Notes under the pieces: generated by a model
What the model was told of the DNA's origin: nothing
The model's input: only the letters and a program-made list of their open reading frames with translations
Databases searched by the model: none
Source of the DNA: CAYOHG01 sp964465125
GTDB lineage: Bacteria > Planctomycetota > Phycisphaerae > UBA1845 > Fen-1342
Direction of reading: 5' to 3'
Length of the DNA: 45,903 nucleotides
NCBI GenBank assembly: GCA_964465125.1
Contig: CAYXIO010000031.1
Coordinates: 1 to 45,903 of the forward strand
Program-made: the position numbers and the translations under genes
Shown here: one piece after another, positions 6,414 to 13,778 of the stretch
How the letters are laid out: every line of letters starts with the position of its first letter
How positions within the stretch are numbered: the stretch's first letter is position 1

Positions 6414-7885
6414 CCCAGCTTGAATCCGCCCGCAAGGGCATCATCACCGCCGAGATGACGCGCGTCGCCGTTCGCGAGAACGTCACGCCCGAGTTCATCC
6501 GCGACGGCGTGGCCCGCGGCGCGATCGTCATCCCAGCCAACGTGCGGCATCTGGCCGGCTCGGCAGGAGCCGAGCCGAATCGCGAATGTCGCACAGCGAA
6601 TGGGGAAAGGAAGGGCGGCAACGGTGCAACGGGGGCGCACGAGCATTCGCAGTTCGCTACGCGCTATTCGCCATTGCCCCTCGGCCACCCGACCGCGACG
6701 CCCGACGGCGCCTACTGGGTCAACCAGACCGTCCAGCAGCGCCGCGCCTGGCTGTTCGACCCGAGCCACTGCCGCGGCGAGCGCGCCCCCAAGCGGCTCG
6801 ATCCGACCGGCATCGGCCGCAGCATCACAACCAAGATCAACGCCAACCAGGGCGCCTCGCCGGTCAGCAGCAGCACCGACGAGGAGCTTGCCAAGTTGAA
6901 CTTCGCGGTGCTCTACGGGGCCGACACCGTCATGGACCTTTCCACCGGCGGCAAGCTCGACGAGTGTCGCCAGCGGATCATCGACAACAGCGTCGTGCCG
7001 GTCGGCACGGTGCCGATCTACAGCATGATCCTCGGCCGCCGCATCGAAGACCTCGACTACGACACGATCCTGAAGGTCGTCGAGCACCAGGCCAGGCAGG
7101 GGGTCGACTACTTCACCATCCACGCCGGCATTCTCAAGGAGCACCTGCCGCTGATTCGCGGGCGGATCACCGGCCTGGTGTCGCGCGGCGGCTCGCTTTT
7201 GGCCAAGTGGATGATCCACCACAACAAGCAGAACCCGATGTACGACCTGTTCGACGAGATCAGCGCCATCATGCGCGCGTACGACGTGACGTATTCGCTG
7301 GGCGACGGCGTGGCCGAGGCGGCCCGCGCCGGCGCGGCGATGCTCTGCTACGTCACGCCCAAGGAGCACGTCGGGCTGCCCAAGGCGGATGACGTGAAGG
7401 CCGGCTGCATCGCGTACAAGATCGCGGCGCACGCCGGCGACGTCGCGCGCGGCATTCGCGCGGCCCGGCAGTGGGACGACGACCTGTCCAAGGCCCGCGC
7501 GGCGCTGAATTGGCCCAAGCACTTCGAGCTGGCGTTCGACGGCGAGACCGCCCGGGCCCTGCACGATGAGGACCTCGAGGTCGACACGGATTTCTGCGCC
7601 ATGTGCGGGCACGACTGGTGCAGCATGCGGATCAGCAAGGAAATCCTGGATTTCGCCAGCGGCAAGCACGAGGGCTATGTGCCGCTGAAGCAGTCGGCCA
7701 GGTCGCCGGGCCTGACGCCCGAGCAGCAGGCGCTGCTGGCGGCGCGGTCCAAGGCCGCGGGAAGTACGGCCGGCCCGGGAGGTACGGGCGTCTCGCCCGG
7801 GAAACTCGCGTGTCACAGCGACCTGGTCGCGGACGACGAAGCGGCGAAGCGCGTGCAGCGGCAGGCGCTCCTGCGGAGCAAATGA
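6410..7885 (+). CDS. thiC: Phosphomethylpyrimidine synthase ThiC (altered: insertion and central deletion)
   Basis: ThiC is a radical-SAM enzyme that rearranges aminoimidazole ribotide to HMP-P, the pyrimidine half of thiamine. The 491-residue frame starts at GTG 6410, overlapping the HEPN stop. Family blocks are clear: MTQLESARKGIIT, GAIVIPAN, TTKINAN, GADTVMDLSTGG, VPVGTVPIY, VSRGGSLLAKWM, YDVTYSLGDG, AMLCYVTPKEH and the cluster motif CAMCGHDWC. Two things are odd. First, about 80 residues separate IPANVRH from LDPTGIG, where most members have only a few; part of this is a repeat element. Second, SLGDG is followed after 12 residues by CYVTPKEH, where other ThiC proteins have about 95, so the blocks usually carrying GPGHVP and TDIAPGYDH (metal and substrate site) are absent. 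Activity is doubtful; an assembly error or an unusual ThiC lineage are alternatives. Confidence 0.85.
   Translation: MTQLESARKGIITAEMTRVAVRENVTPEFIRDGVARGAIVIPANVRHLAGSAGAEPNRECRTANGERKGGNGATGAHEHSQFATRYSPLPLGHPTATPDGAYWVNQTVQQRRAWLFDPSHCRGERAPKRLDPTGIGRSITTKINANQGASPVSSSTDEELAKLNFAVLYGADTVMDLSTGGKLDECRQRIIDNSVVPVGTVPIYSMILGRRIEDLDYDTILKVVEHQARQGVDYFTIHAGILKEHLPLIRGRITGLVSRGGSLLAKWMIHHNKQNPMYDLFDEISAIMRAYDVTYSLGDGVAEAARAGAAMLCYVTPKEHVGLPKADDVKAGCIAYKIAAHAGDVARGIRAARQWDDDLSKARAALNWPKHFELAFDGETARALHDEDLEVDTDFCAMCGHDWCSMRISKEILDFASGKHEGYVPLKQSARSPGLTPEQQALLAARSKAAGSTAGPGGTGVSPGKLACHSDLVADDEAAKRVQRQALLRSK
6582..6671 (+). repeat. In-frame inverted-repeat element of GCGAAT units inside thiC
   Basis: Two 19-base arms (6582-6600 and 6653-6671) are imperfect inverted copies, 15 of 19 positions matching, each of the form GCGAAT-7-AGCGAA. 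Further GCGAAT or ATTCGC hexamers flank them. The element encodes Arg/Asn/Ser/Thr-rich peptide without breaking the thiC frame. Such GCGAAT-type palindromic repeats usually sit between genes. Confidence 0.55.
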
Positions 7886-7922
7886 CCCGCCCCCGCCGAC
7901 AAATGTGTCCGCCATTGAAGCC

Positions 7923-8021
7923 ATGGCATTACGTAGCCCAACGGCCAGCCGGGGGTGGAGTTTGGGCGACGGCTGGCATGTCGTCTTCGACGGCGACTGG
8001 GAGTTTCGCAAGGTGAGGTAG
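7923..8021 (+). CDS. Possible 32-residue open frame after thiC
   Basis: A short frame from ATG 7923 (or GTG 7905) to TAG 8021. Its second half, WSLGDGWHVVFDGDWEFRK, has an amino-acid mix more like a real protein than its surroundings. There is no good ribosome-binding site. It may be the broken 3' end of a lost gene rather than a working one. Confidence 0.2.
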   Translation: MALRSPTASRGWSLGDGWHVVFDGDWEFRKVR

Positions 8022-8138
8022 GCGCGAGTTGCGCCGGTCCTTTGTCGCTGGCCCCTGCACACACTGTGCGCTGTAGAATTACGGCGCAGCGCAATAAGGC
8101 TGCGGGGTGCGGCGCCGCGTGCTGTCCTGGAGTAACCG

Positions 8139-8750
8139 ATGAATGTGAACGAGCTTGGGTTTCCGACGCGATTCCTGCGGGCGCGACCGATGCCGCGGCC
8201 GACCGCCGCGTCGCGAATGCTGCTGGCGGGTCTGGTGCTGAGCCTTCTGCCGACGACCGGCTGCTTCACGGTGATGCGCCAGGCGATCAGCGAGGTGCGC
8301 GGGGCGAAAGCGGACGTGCTGGTGATCAGCGGCGGCGCAGAGGGCGCGGCGCACACGCACCTCGTGCGGCTCGAGTCCACGACGACCACGGTGGGGCCAC
8401 CGATCGTACCCGCGGGCCTTGTCGGCTCGTACACGCATCGGGCCGAGGAGCTGTTTGCGACGTTGGCGGACGTCCAGCCGGAGAGTGGTCCGACTCTGAG
8501 CGTCGCGAGCGACGTGCTCTACTTCAGCGAGAGGGGGCTGCTGGGAACCGCCCTGGCGCTGACGCGCGTGCGCATGCGGCAGGAATCGCAGCTACTGGCG
8601 GACGTTCTGGTCCGGGCCGAGTCGAGCTCGTTCCGCGAGGGTGACGAGAAGGCGGTGGCCGAGGCGTCGGTCAAGGCGCTCATCAAGTACCTGCGCGGCA
8701 AGGATGACGGCGCGAAGCGCGACGGAACGAAGCCAAGTCCGGCTCCTTAG
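8139..8750 (+). CDS. Predicted lipoprotein, function unknown
   Basis: A 203-residue protein from ATG 8139 with TGGAG at 8128-8132. A long basic leader is followed by a hydrophobic segment and a lipobox LPTTGC at about residues 40-46, so it is probably anchored to a membrane outside the cytoplasm. The mature part is Ala/Val/Thr-rich with no Cys after the lipobox, a Thr-rich stretch (ESTTTTVG), and a charged Lys-rich C-terminus. No domain is recognised. The neighbours (thiC upstream, tRNA and prs downstream) say little about its role. Confidence 0.6.
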   Translation: MNVNELGFPTRFLRARPMPRPTAASRMLLAGLVLSLLPTTGCFTVMRQAISEVRGAKADVLVISGGAEGAAHTHLVRLESTTTTVGPPIVPAGLVGSYTHRAEELFATLADVQPESGPTLSVASDVLYFSERGLLGTALALTRVRMRQESQLLADVLVRAESSSFREGDEKAVAEASVKALIKYLRGKDDGAKRDGTKPSPAP

Positions 8751-9194
8751 GCCGGCGGGCGGGTCACACCGCAACCGGCGAGCCGATCCGACCCGCTGTG
8801 CTGCCGCTTGGCGCGGCGGGTTCGGCAGCCAGCGGCGACGCAAAAACCCCTCGCAAACGCGGCGATCCCCGGCGGCGAGAGCGACACGGCCCCGGTTCCC
8901 GCTGCGGCGCAGCGTCGTGGGAGCATTGACACCCGCCGGCTGCTGCGCCTACACTTCGCGATCCCGGTGGACGCCACGACCGGGGTTACGTGCCTGCTCG
9001 CACGGGGCATGTCTCGCCAGCCGGGTTTTGGGCGGGTGAGACCATGGGCCTGTCGGCTTCGCGGCGACGGGTTCAGGCCTCCGAGCGGGTCCTCGACCGC
9101 GCTTTTCGTCGAGACCAGTGGCGAAGGGTCGGCGGCGGTGGTTGTCGTCGGCAACGTCCTCACCGGGGACGGAGTTGCGGCCGCTGCCAGCAGA
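8751..9194. other. Intergenic region upstream of tRNA-Gln/prs
   Basis: No frame here has a domain or a ribosome-binding site. It holds one good promoter candidate (8926-8955). The 240 bases between that promoter and the tRNA gene show no recognised RNA structure. Confidence 0.5.
8926..8955 (+). promoter_or_regulatory. Predicted sigma-70-type promoter upstream of tRNA-Gln and prs
   Basis: A perfect -35 TTGACA (8926-8931), 18 bases, then TACACT (8950-8955, four of six -10 bases). It points toward tRNA-Gln and the prs operon. In such GC-rich surroundings a full TTGACA is notable. Confidence 0.5.
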
Positions 9195-9265
9195 TACCCG
9201 GTGGTGTAATGGTAACACACCAGGTTTTGGTCCTGGTTTTCCTGGTTCGAGTCCAGGCCGGGTAG
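9195..9265 (+). tRNA. tRNA-Gln (anticodon TTG)
   Basis: A full cloverleaf can be drawn: acceptor TACCCGG (9195-9201) with CCGGGTA (9258-9264), D stem GTGT/ACAC with loop AATGGTA, anticodon stem CCAGG/CCTGG with loop TTTTGGT (anticodon TTG at 9227-9229), a four-base variable region, T stem CCTGG/CCAGG with loop TTCGAGT, and discriminator G 9265. CCA is not encoded. The gene lies 77 bases before prs on the same strand and could be processed from the same transcript. Confidence 0.95.
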
Positions 9266-9341
9266 TTTCACTCCTCGGCCGGTCCGGACGGGCGCGCCGC
9301 TGCCGTTGCGGGCAACGGAGATGGCGCTGGCGAGAGGCGGC

Positions 9342-10292
9342 ATGAAAGATCTGCGCGTATTCGCCGGTCGCAGCAACATCCCGCTGGCGGAGCGGGTGGC
9401 CGACTACCTGGGTCTGCCGCTCGGCCGCGCGGCGCTGGGCAATTTCCCCGACGGCGAGATTTCGCTGAAACTGATCGAGGACGTGCGCGGGCGCGACGCC
9501 TTCGTGATTCAGTCCACCTGTGATCCGACCAACCGGCACTGGATGGAACTGTTCATCTACATCGATTGCATGAAGCGCGCCAGCGCCAAGCGCATCACCG
9601 CGGTGATTCCCTACTTCGGCTACGCCCGGCAGGACCGCAAGGACGAAGGCCGCGTGCCGATCACGGCCAAGCTGATGGCCAACCTGCTGACGGTCGCGGG
9701 CGCGAATCGCGTGCTGACCATCGACCTGCACGCCGCCCAGATTCAGGGTTTCTTCGACATTCCGCTCGACCACCTGTCGGCCGAGCCGGTGATCACCGCC
9801 TATTTCGAGTCCGTGCGCGAGGGGCCGATCACGCTCGTCAGCCCGGACATCGGCAACGCCAAGCGGGCGCGCGTCTACGCCGAGCGGCTGGGCGGTGAGC
9901 TGGCGATCATCGACAAGCGCCGCATCAGCGGGTCCGAATCGGTCTCGTACAACATCATCGGCGAGGTGAGCGGCAAGACCGTGCTGATGATCGACGACAT
10001 GATCGCGACGGCGGGAACGGTCGTGCAAGCGGCCCGGCTCGTCAAAGAGCGCGGGGCCAAGCGCGTGGTCGTCACCGCGACGCACGGCGTGCTGTGCGGG
10101 CCGGCGATCGAGCGGCTCAGCGCGGCGCCGATCGACCACATCGCCGTGACCGACACCGTGCCGGTGACGGAAGAGGCCCGGCATCGGCTGGCGAGCCTGA
10201 CGGTGCTGCCGGTGAGCGAGCTGCTGGGCGAGGCGATTCGCCGCATCCACCGCAACGAATCGGTCAGCAGCCTGTTCATGAAGAGCACTTGA
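9342..10292 (+). CDS. prs: Ribose-phosphate pyrophosphokinase
   Basis: Makes PRPP from ribose 5-phosphate and ATP, the precursor for purines, pyrimidines, His, Trp and NAD. The 316-residue length from ATG 9342 is standard for class I enzymes; GAGAGG lies just upstream, and earlier in-frame starts (9306, 9321) would add an unconserved leader. Visible motifs: RVFAGRSNIPLAERVA at the start, FPDGEI, the flexible catalytic region near YARQDRKD, DLHAAQIQGFFD, KRR in the second domain, and the PRPP-binding loop MIDDMIATAGTV, where most homologues have DDMIDTAGT (an Ala replaces Asp). It is the first protein gene of the block running to dnaB. Confidence 0.96.
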   Translation: MKDLRVFAGRSNIPLAERVADYLGLPLGRAALGNFPDGEISLKLIEDVRGRDAFVIQSTCDPTNRHWMELFIYIDCMKRASAKRITAVIPYFGYARQDRKDEGRVPITAKLMANLLTVAGANRVLTIDLHAAQIQGFFDIPLDHLSAEPVITAYFESVREGPITLVSPDIGNAKRARVYAERLGGELAIIDKRRISGSESVSYNIIGEVSGKTVLMIDDMIATAGTVVQAARLVKERGAKRVVVTATHGVLCGPAIERLSAAPIDHIAVTDTVPVTEEARHRLASLTVLPVSELLGEAIRRIHRNESVSSLFMKST

Positions 10293-10352
10293 GCGAATGA
10301 AGGATGAAGGCCGGCGCCGCGCGGCGCTGCGAGCAATGCAGGAGTTGGATTG

Positions 10353-11003
10353 ATGGAAATCGCAACGGTGAAAGGCGAGTCGCGCGAGATCGGCGGCCGC
10401 ACGGCAAACAACCGGATTCGGCGCCGCGGGATGCTGCCCGCGATCATCTACGGGCACGGCGAGGCGCCCCAGGCCGTGTCGCTCTTGCTGCACGACCTGG
10501 AGAACGCGCTGGCGCGCATGACCCACGTGATCAACCTCGAGATCGGCGGTCGGGCGCAGCAGTACCTGGTCAAAGACGTGCAGTACGACCACCTGATGAA
10601 GACGCCGATCCACGTCGACCTGATGCGGGTCGATCCGAACGAGCGCGTGCACGTGCGCGTGGGCGTCGAGCTGCGCGGCAATCCGCGCGGGCTCACGGAA
10701 GGCGGCGAAATGGTGCAGCTCATCTCGGACCTCGAGATCGAGTGCCCGCTGCTGGCCATTCCAGAGATTCTGCGGCCGAAGATCGATCACCTGCACGTGA
10801 ACGATGCGCTGCACGTGCGCGACCTGGAGCTGCCCGAGGGCGTGCGGGCCCTGCAACCCCCCGACACCGTGATCTGCCACGTCCGCACGAAGAAGCTGGC
10901 GGTCGAGACGCCGGCGGTCGCGGTGGCCGAAGGCGGCCCGTCCGAGCCCGAGATGATCGGGCGCGTCGCCAAGGAGGAGACGGCGGAGGGCGAGGAGAAG
11001 TGA
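10353..11003 (+). CDS. rplY: 50S ribosomal protein L25 (CTC/TL5 long form)
   Basis: A 216-residue protein that binds 5S rRNA. ATG 10353 has GGAG at 10341-10344; the TTG immediately before it is less likely. The N-terminal domain contains the family pattern RRRGMLPAIIYGHG and YDHLMKTPIHVDLMRV, and the C-terminal TL5-type beta domain includes RVHVRVGVELRGNPRG and PEILRPKIDHLHVND. An acidic tail ends in EGEEK. The stop codon overlaps the pth start (GTGA), indicating coupled translation. The prs-rplY-pth order is common in bacteria. Confidence 0.95.
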   Translation: MEIATVKGESREIGGRTANNRIRRRGMLPAIIYGHGEAPQAVSLLLHDLENALARMTHVINLEIGGRAQQYLVKDVQYDHLMKTPIHVDLMRVDPNERVHVRVGVELRGNPRGLTEGGEMVQLISDLEIECPLLAIPEILRPKIDHLHVNDALHVRDLELPEGVRALQPPDTVICHVRTKKLAVETPAVAVAEGGPSEPEMIGRVAKEETAEGEEK

Positions 11004-11581
11004 AGTTGATCGCGGGGCTGGGCAATCCCGGTCCGCGGTACGAGCACACCCGGCACAACGTCGGGTTCATGGTCGCCGACGAGACGGCCCGGCGCTGGAA
11101 CATCCAGCTTCGCTACGAGCGCGGCTACGAGGGGCTGGTCGGCGACGGCGTGGTGGCGGGCGAGCGGACGCTGCTGCTGAAGCCGCAGACGCTCATGAAC
11201 CTCAGCGGCCGGTCGGTCGCGGCGCTCGCGCGGTTCTACAAGCTCGCGCTGGGCGACCTGCTGGTCGTGCTCGACGACCTGGACCTGCCGGTCGGCGGCC
11301 TGCGGATGCGGGCGGACGGTTCGAGCGGCGGGCATCGCGGGTTGAGCGACGTGATCGAGAAGCTCGGAAGCCAGGAGATCGCCAGGCTTCGCATCGGGAT
11401 CGGGAGGGTGCACCGCTGCGAAACCGTCGGGCACGTCCTGGGAACTTTCGCACCGGACGAGCGCGAGGCCGTTGCGGAGGTGGTTCAGACGGCGGCCGAC
11501 GCCGTGGAGTGCTGGGCGACGCGCGGCGTTCAGGCGGCGATGAACGCGTTCAATCGACGCCGCGGCGACGAGAACGGATGA
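11000..11581 (+). CDS. pth: Peptidyl-tRNA hydrolase
   Basis: Releases peptide from prematurely dropped peptidyl-tRNA, recycling tRNA. GTG 11000 overlaps the rplY stop and begins VKLIAGLGNPGPRYEHTRHN, with the catalytic His at residue 19, as expected. MNLSG, the active-site Asp region VLDDLDLPVG and SSGGHRGL follow; the last has Arg where E. coli has Asn after the His, a variation also seen in other bacteria. Length 193 residues is normal. The long frame upstream of GTG 11000 in this phase overlaps rplY and is not coding. Confidence 0.95.
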   Translation: MKLIAGLGNPGPRYEHTRHNVGFMVADETARRWNIQLRYERGYEGLVGDGVVAGERTLLLKPQTLMNLSGRSVAALARFYKLALGDLLVVLDDLDLPVGGLRMRADGSSGGHRGLSDVIEKLGSQEIARLRIGIGRVHRCETVGHVLGTFAPDEREAVAEVVQTAADAVECWATRGVQAAMNAFNRRRGDENG

Positions 11582-11626
11582 CGGACCGGTCGCGGCTCGC
11601 GGCCGAAGCAGGCAAGGAGACTGTCG

Positions 11627-12160
11627 TTGAAACCGTATGAAGGCATGTTCCTGTTCGACAGCGCCGCGATGCACGACTGGCCCAGCATCGAGAAGGAAGT
11701 GCGCCGCTTGTGCGAGCGCATCGGGGCCACGCTCCACATCTGCGTCAAGTTCGACGAGCGGAAGCTCTGCTACGAAATCCGCGGCCGGAAACGCGGCACC
11801 TACGTGCTGACCTACTTCGACGCGCCGGCGGAGCGGATCGTCGACATGGAGCGCGACGTGCAGCTCAGCGAAAACGTGCTGCGGCTGCTCGTGCTGCGGG
11901 CGCCCAAGGTCAGCGACGAGCGCATGGCCCAATTGCGGGCTCATCCGGCCGACCAGGCGCTCTACGTTCCCGCGCCCGACCCGCGCGACGCGCGCTTTGA
12001 GGACGGCGGCGACGGGCGCGAGGGCCGCGGCAGACGCGGCGATCGCGGCGATCGGGGAGACCGCGGCGATCGCGGCGACCGCGGGGACCGGGGAGATCGC
12101 GGCGACCGTGGCGAGCGCCGCGAGCGCGAACCCGAAATGGACGCCGTCGGCGAGGAGTAG
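11627..12160 (+). CDS. rpsF: 30S ribosomal protein S6 with RGD-repeat tail
   Basis: S6 pairs with S18 on the small-subunit platform. TTG 11627 is the start, with AAGGAGA at 11614-11620. The first 100 residues form the S6 fold (YEGMFLFDSAA, KLCYEIRGRKRGTYVLTYF, LRLLVLRAP). A 75-residue C-terminal extension follows, charged and disordered, with eight consecutive Arg-Gly-Asp units and one Arg-Gly-Glu. Acidic or repetitive S6 tails are known in other bacteria, but this run of RGD is unusual. First gene of the classical rpsF-ssb-rpsR-rplI cluster. Confidence 0.95.
   Translation: MKPYEGMFLFDSAAMHDWPSIEKEVRRLCERIGATLHICVKFDERKLCYEIRGRKRGTYVLTYFDAPAERIVDMERDVQLSENVLRLLVLRAPKVSDERMAQLRAHPADQALYVPAPDPRDARFEDGGDGREGRGRRGDRGDRGDRGDRGDRGDRGDRGDRGERREREPEMDAVGEE
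12035..12115 (+). repeat. Nine-base tandem repeat encoding (RGD)8-RGE in rpsF
   Basis: Eight 9-base units of the type CGC-GGC-GAT at 12035-12106, then one RGE unit. Third positions differ between units (CGC/CGG, GGC/GGA/GGG, GAT/GAC), so the repeat is not a fresh slippage product, and the amino-acid pattern seems to be kept. Confidence 0.85.
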
Positions 12161-12214
12161 CCGCGCGACCCTGCGCGCGCCGGCTGGCCAGCGGCGCCCT
12201 GGAGCGGAGCAATC

Positions 12215-12721
12215 ATGGCGAACTTCAACCGAGTGATTCTGGCGGGCAACCTGACGCGCGATCCGCAGTTGCGCTACCTGCCCAACAACACCGCCGTCTG
12301 CGAGTTCGGTCTGGCGATCAACCGCCGCTGGCGCGACCAGGACGGCAACCAGCGCGACGACACGTGCTTCGTCGACGTGGCGGCGTTCGGACGGCAGGGT
12401 GAGACGATCAACCAGTACATGACCAAAGGACGCCCGATCCTGGTCGAGGGGCGGCTCAAGTTCGACAGTTGGCAGGCCCAGGACGGCAGCAAGCGCTCGC
12501 GCCTAAGCGTCGTCGCCGAGAACTTCCAATTCCTGGGGGGTCGGGACAGCGCGGGCGGCGCAGGAGCAAGCGGCGAGCGCCCGGGCGGGGGTGCGGCGGG
12601 GGCGCCGGCCAACCGGGCGCCGGGAAGATCCGGCGCGCCGGGGGGCAGGGAGGCGCACCCCGAGGACCGCGCACCGGACGATGCGCCGCCGCCGCCCAGT
12701 GGCGATGACATTCCGTTCTAG
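12215..12721 (+). CDS. ssb: Single-stranded DNA-binding protein
   Basis: Coats ssDNA in replication, repair and recombination. The OB fold occupies residues 1-110 (MANFNRVILAGNLTRDPQLR, CEFGLAINRRW, FVDVAAFGRQGE, LVEGRLKFDSWQ). A Gly/Pro/Ala-rich flexible linker of about 50 residues follows, and the chain ends in the acidic tip DDIPF that docks partner proteins. Length 168 is normal. It lies between rpsF and rpsR in the usual order. Confidence 0.97.
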   Translation: MANFNRVILAGNLTRDPQLRYLPNNTAVCEFGLAINRRWRDQDGNQRDDTCFVDVAAFGRQGETINQYMTKGRPILVEGRLKFDSWQAQDGSKRSRLSVVAENFQFLGGRDSAGGAGASGERPGGGAAGAPANRAPGRSGAPGGREAHPEDRAPDDAPPPPSGDDIPF

Positions 12722-12901
12722 CAGCGCGGGGCAGACGAACCGCGCTGCGCGAGCGAGGCTCGCGGAGGGCGTCCGGCTTGGTGCGGGACGCCGGTGTTGA
12801 GGAAACAGAAATCGGGGGGCGATCCCCGGTGAGGCGGAATCGCGGCGGCCTTCGGATGGCGCGCCGGCCGATTCGAGCCCGGTAGGTGAGAGGGAGTATC
12901 G

Positions 12902-13162
12902 ATGGCGCGTCAGTCACCGTTGCAGGCGATGAAGAAGCGTCGCAAGAAGCGCTGGCAGGCCGAAGCGGCTCGGATGCGGGGCACCAAGGTCAGCATGGAA
13001 GAGCTCGATTACAAGAACCTCTCGCTGTTGCAGCGCATGCTCAGCACGCAGGGCAAGCTCTTCTCGCGCAAGCGCACCGGGCTGACCGCGGCGGGACAGC
13101 GGAAGATCGCCGAGGCGGTCAAGCGCGCCCGGTTCCTCGGGCTGCTCCCGTTCGTGAGCTAG
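12902..13162 (+). CDS. rpsR: 30S ribosomal protein S18
   Basis: An 86-residue small-subunit protein that dimerises with S6. Family features: the basic N-terminus (MKKRRKKR), a LDYKNLSLLQRML block, and the C-terminal GLTAAGQRKIAEAVKRARFLGLLPF. GAGAGGGAG precedes ATG 12902. A 180-base gap separates it from ssb; no structure was identified there. Confidence 0.96.
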   Translation: MARQSPLQAMKKRRKKRWQAEAARMRGTKVSMEELDYKNLSLLQRMLSTQGKLFSRKRTGLTAAGQRKIAEAVKRARFLGLLPFVS

Positions 13163-13268
13163 TGGGCGCCGGACGCCGGGCGGCGTCGCGCCGGCGTCTT
13201 GCGCGGTAGGCTGGGAAAAATGCGCGTCGGCGGCGGTGCTCCGCAGGCGCGCTGGGGAGACGTGAAAC

Positions 13269-13778
13269 ATGCGTCTGTTGCTTCTGAAGGACGTTCGCAA
13301 GCTCGGCCACCTCGGCGACGTGGTGGACGTCAACGCGGGCTACGCCCGAAACTACCTGCTGCCTCAGCGTCTGGCGACCGAGCCGACCGAGGCGAACCTC
13401 AAGGCGATCGAACAGGACAAGATTCGCGCCGCCGCCGAGCGCGCCGCCCGAATCAAGCACTTCCAGGCCGTCGCCGATTCAATGGCCGACGTCTCGATCT
13501 CGATCGAGGTGGCCGCCAACCCGGAAGGCACGCTCTACGGCTCGGTCGGGCCGCGCGAGATCGGCGAGGCGCTCCGCGCGCACGGCCATCCCGTCGAAGA
13601 CGGCTTCATTGAGCTTGATACCCCGATTCGGACGCTCGATAATCGAATGGTCAAGATTCGATTCTCAGACGATATCGCCACGCAGGTCAAGGTGTGGATC
13701 GTCCGAGCGGGGAGCCTGGAGCATGCCGAAGGCGAGCCGGCCGGAGAAACCGCGGACGAGCAGCAGCCGAGCGCCTGA
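13269..13778 (+). CDS. rplI: 50S ribosomal protein L9
   Basis: A 169-residue protein binding 23S rRNA at the base of the L1 stalk. The N-terminal domain MRLLLLKDVRKLGHLGDVVDV and YARNYLLPQRLA is unmistakable. A connecting helix (residues 45-75) and the C-terminal domain (GTLYGSVGPREIGEAL) follow. The last 57 bases overlap the start of dnaB in another frame, so its final 20 residues (rich in Glu, Ala and Gly) double as dnaB coding sequence. Confidence 0.96.
   Translation: MRLLLLKDVRKLGHLGDVVDVNAGYARNYLLPQRLATEPTEANLKAIEQDKIRAAAERAARIKHFQAVADSMADVSISIEVAANPEGTLYGSVGPREIGEALRAHGHPVEDGFIELDTPIRTLDNRMVKIRFSDDIATQVKVWIVRAGSLEHAEGEPAGETADEQQPSA

Noticed and set aside
12035..12115. CRISPR-like short tandem repeats
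   Set aside because: The repeats are contiguous 9-base coding units without spacers inside rpsF; no array is present elsewhere in the window.
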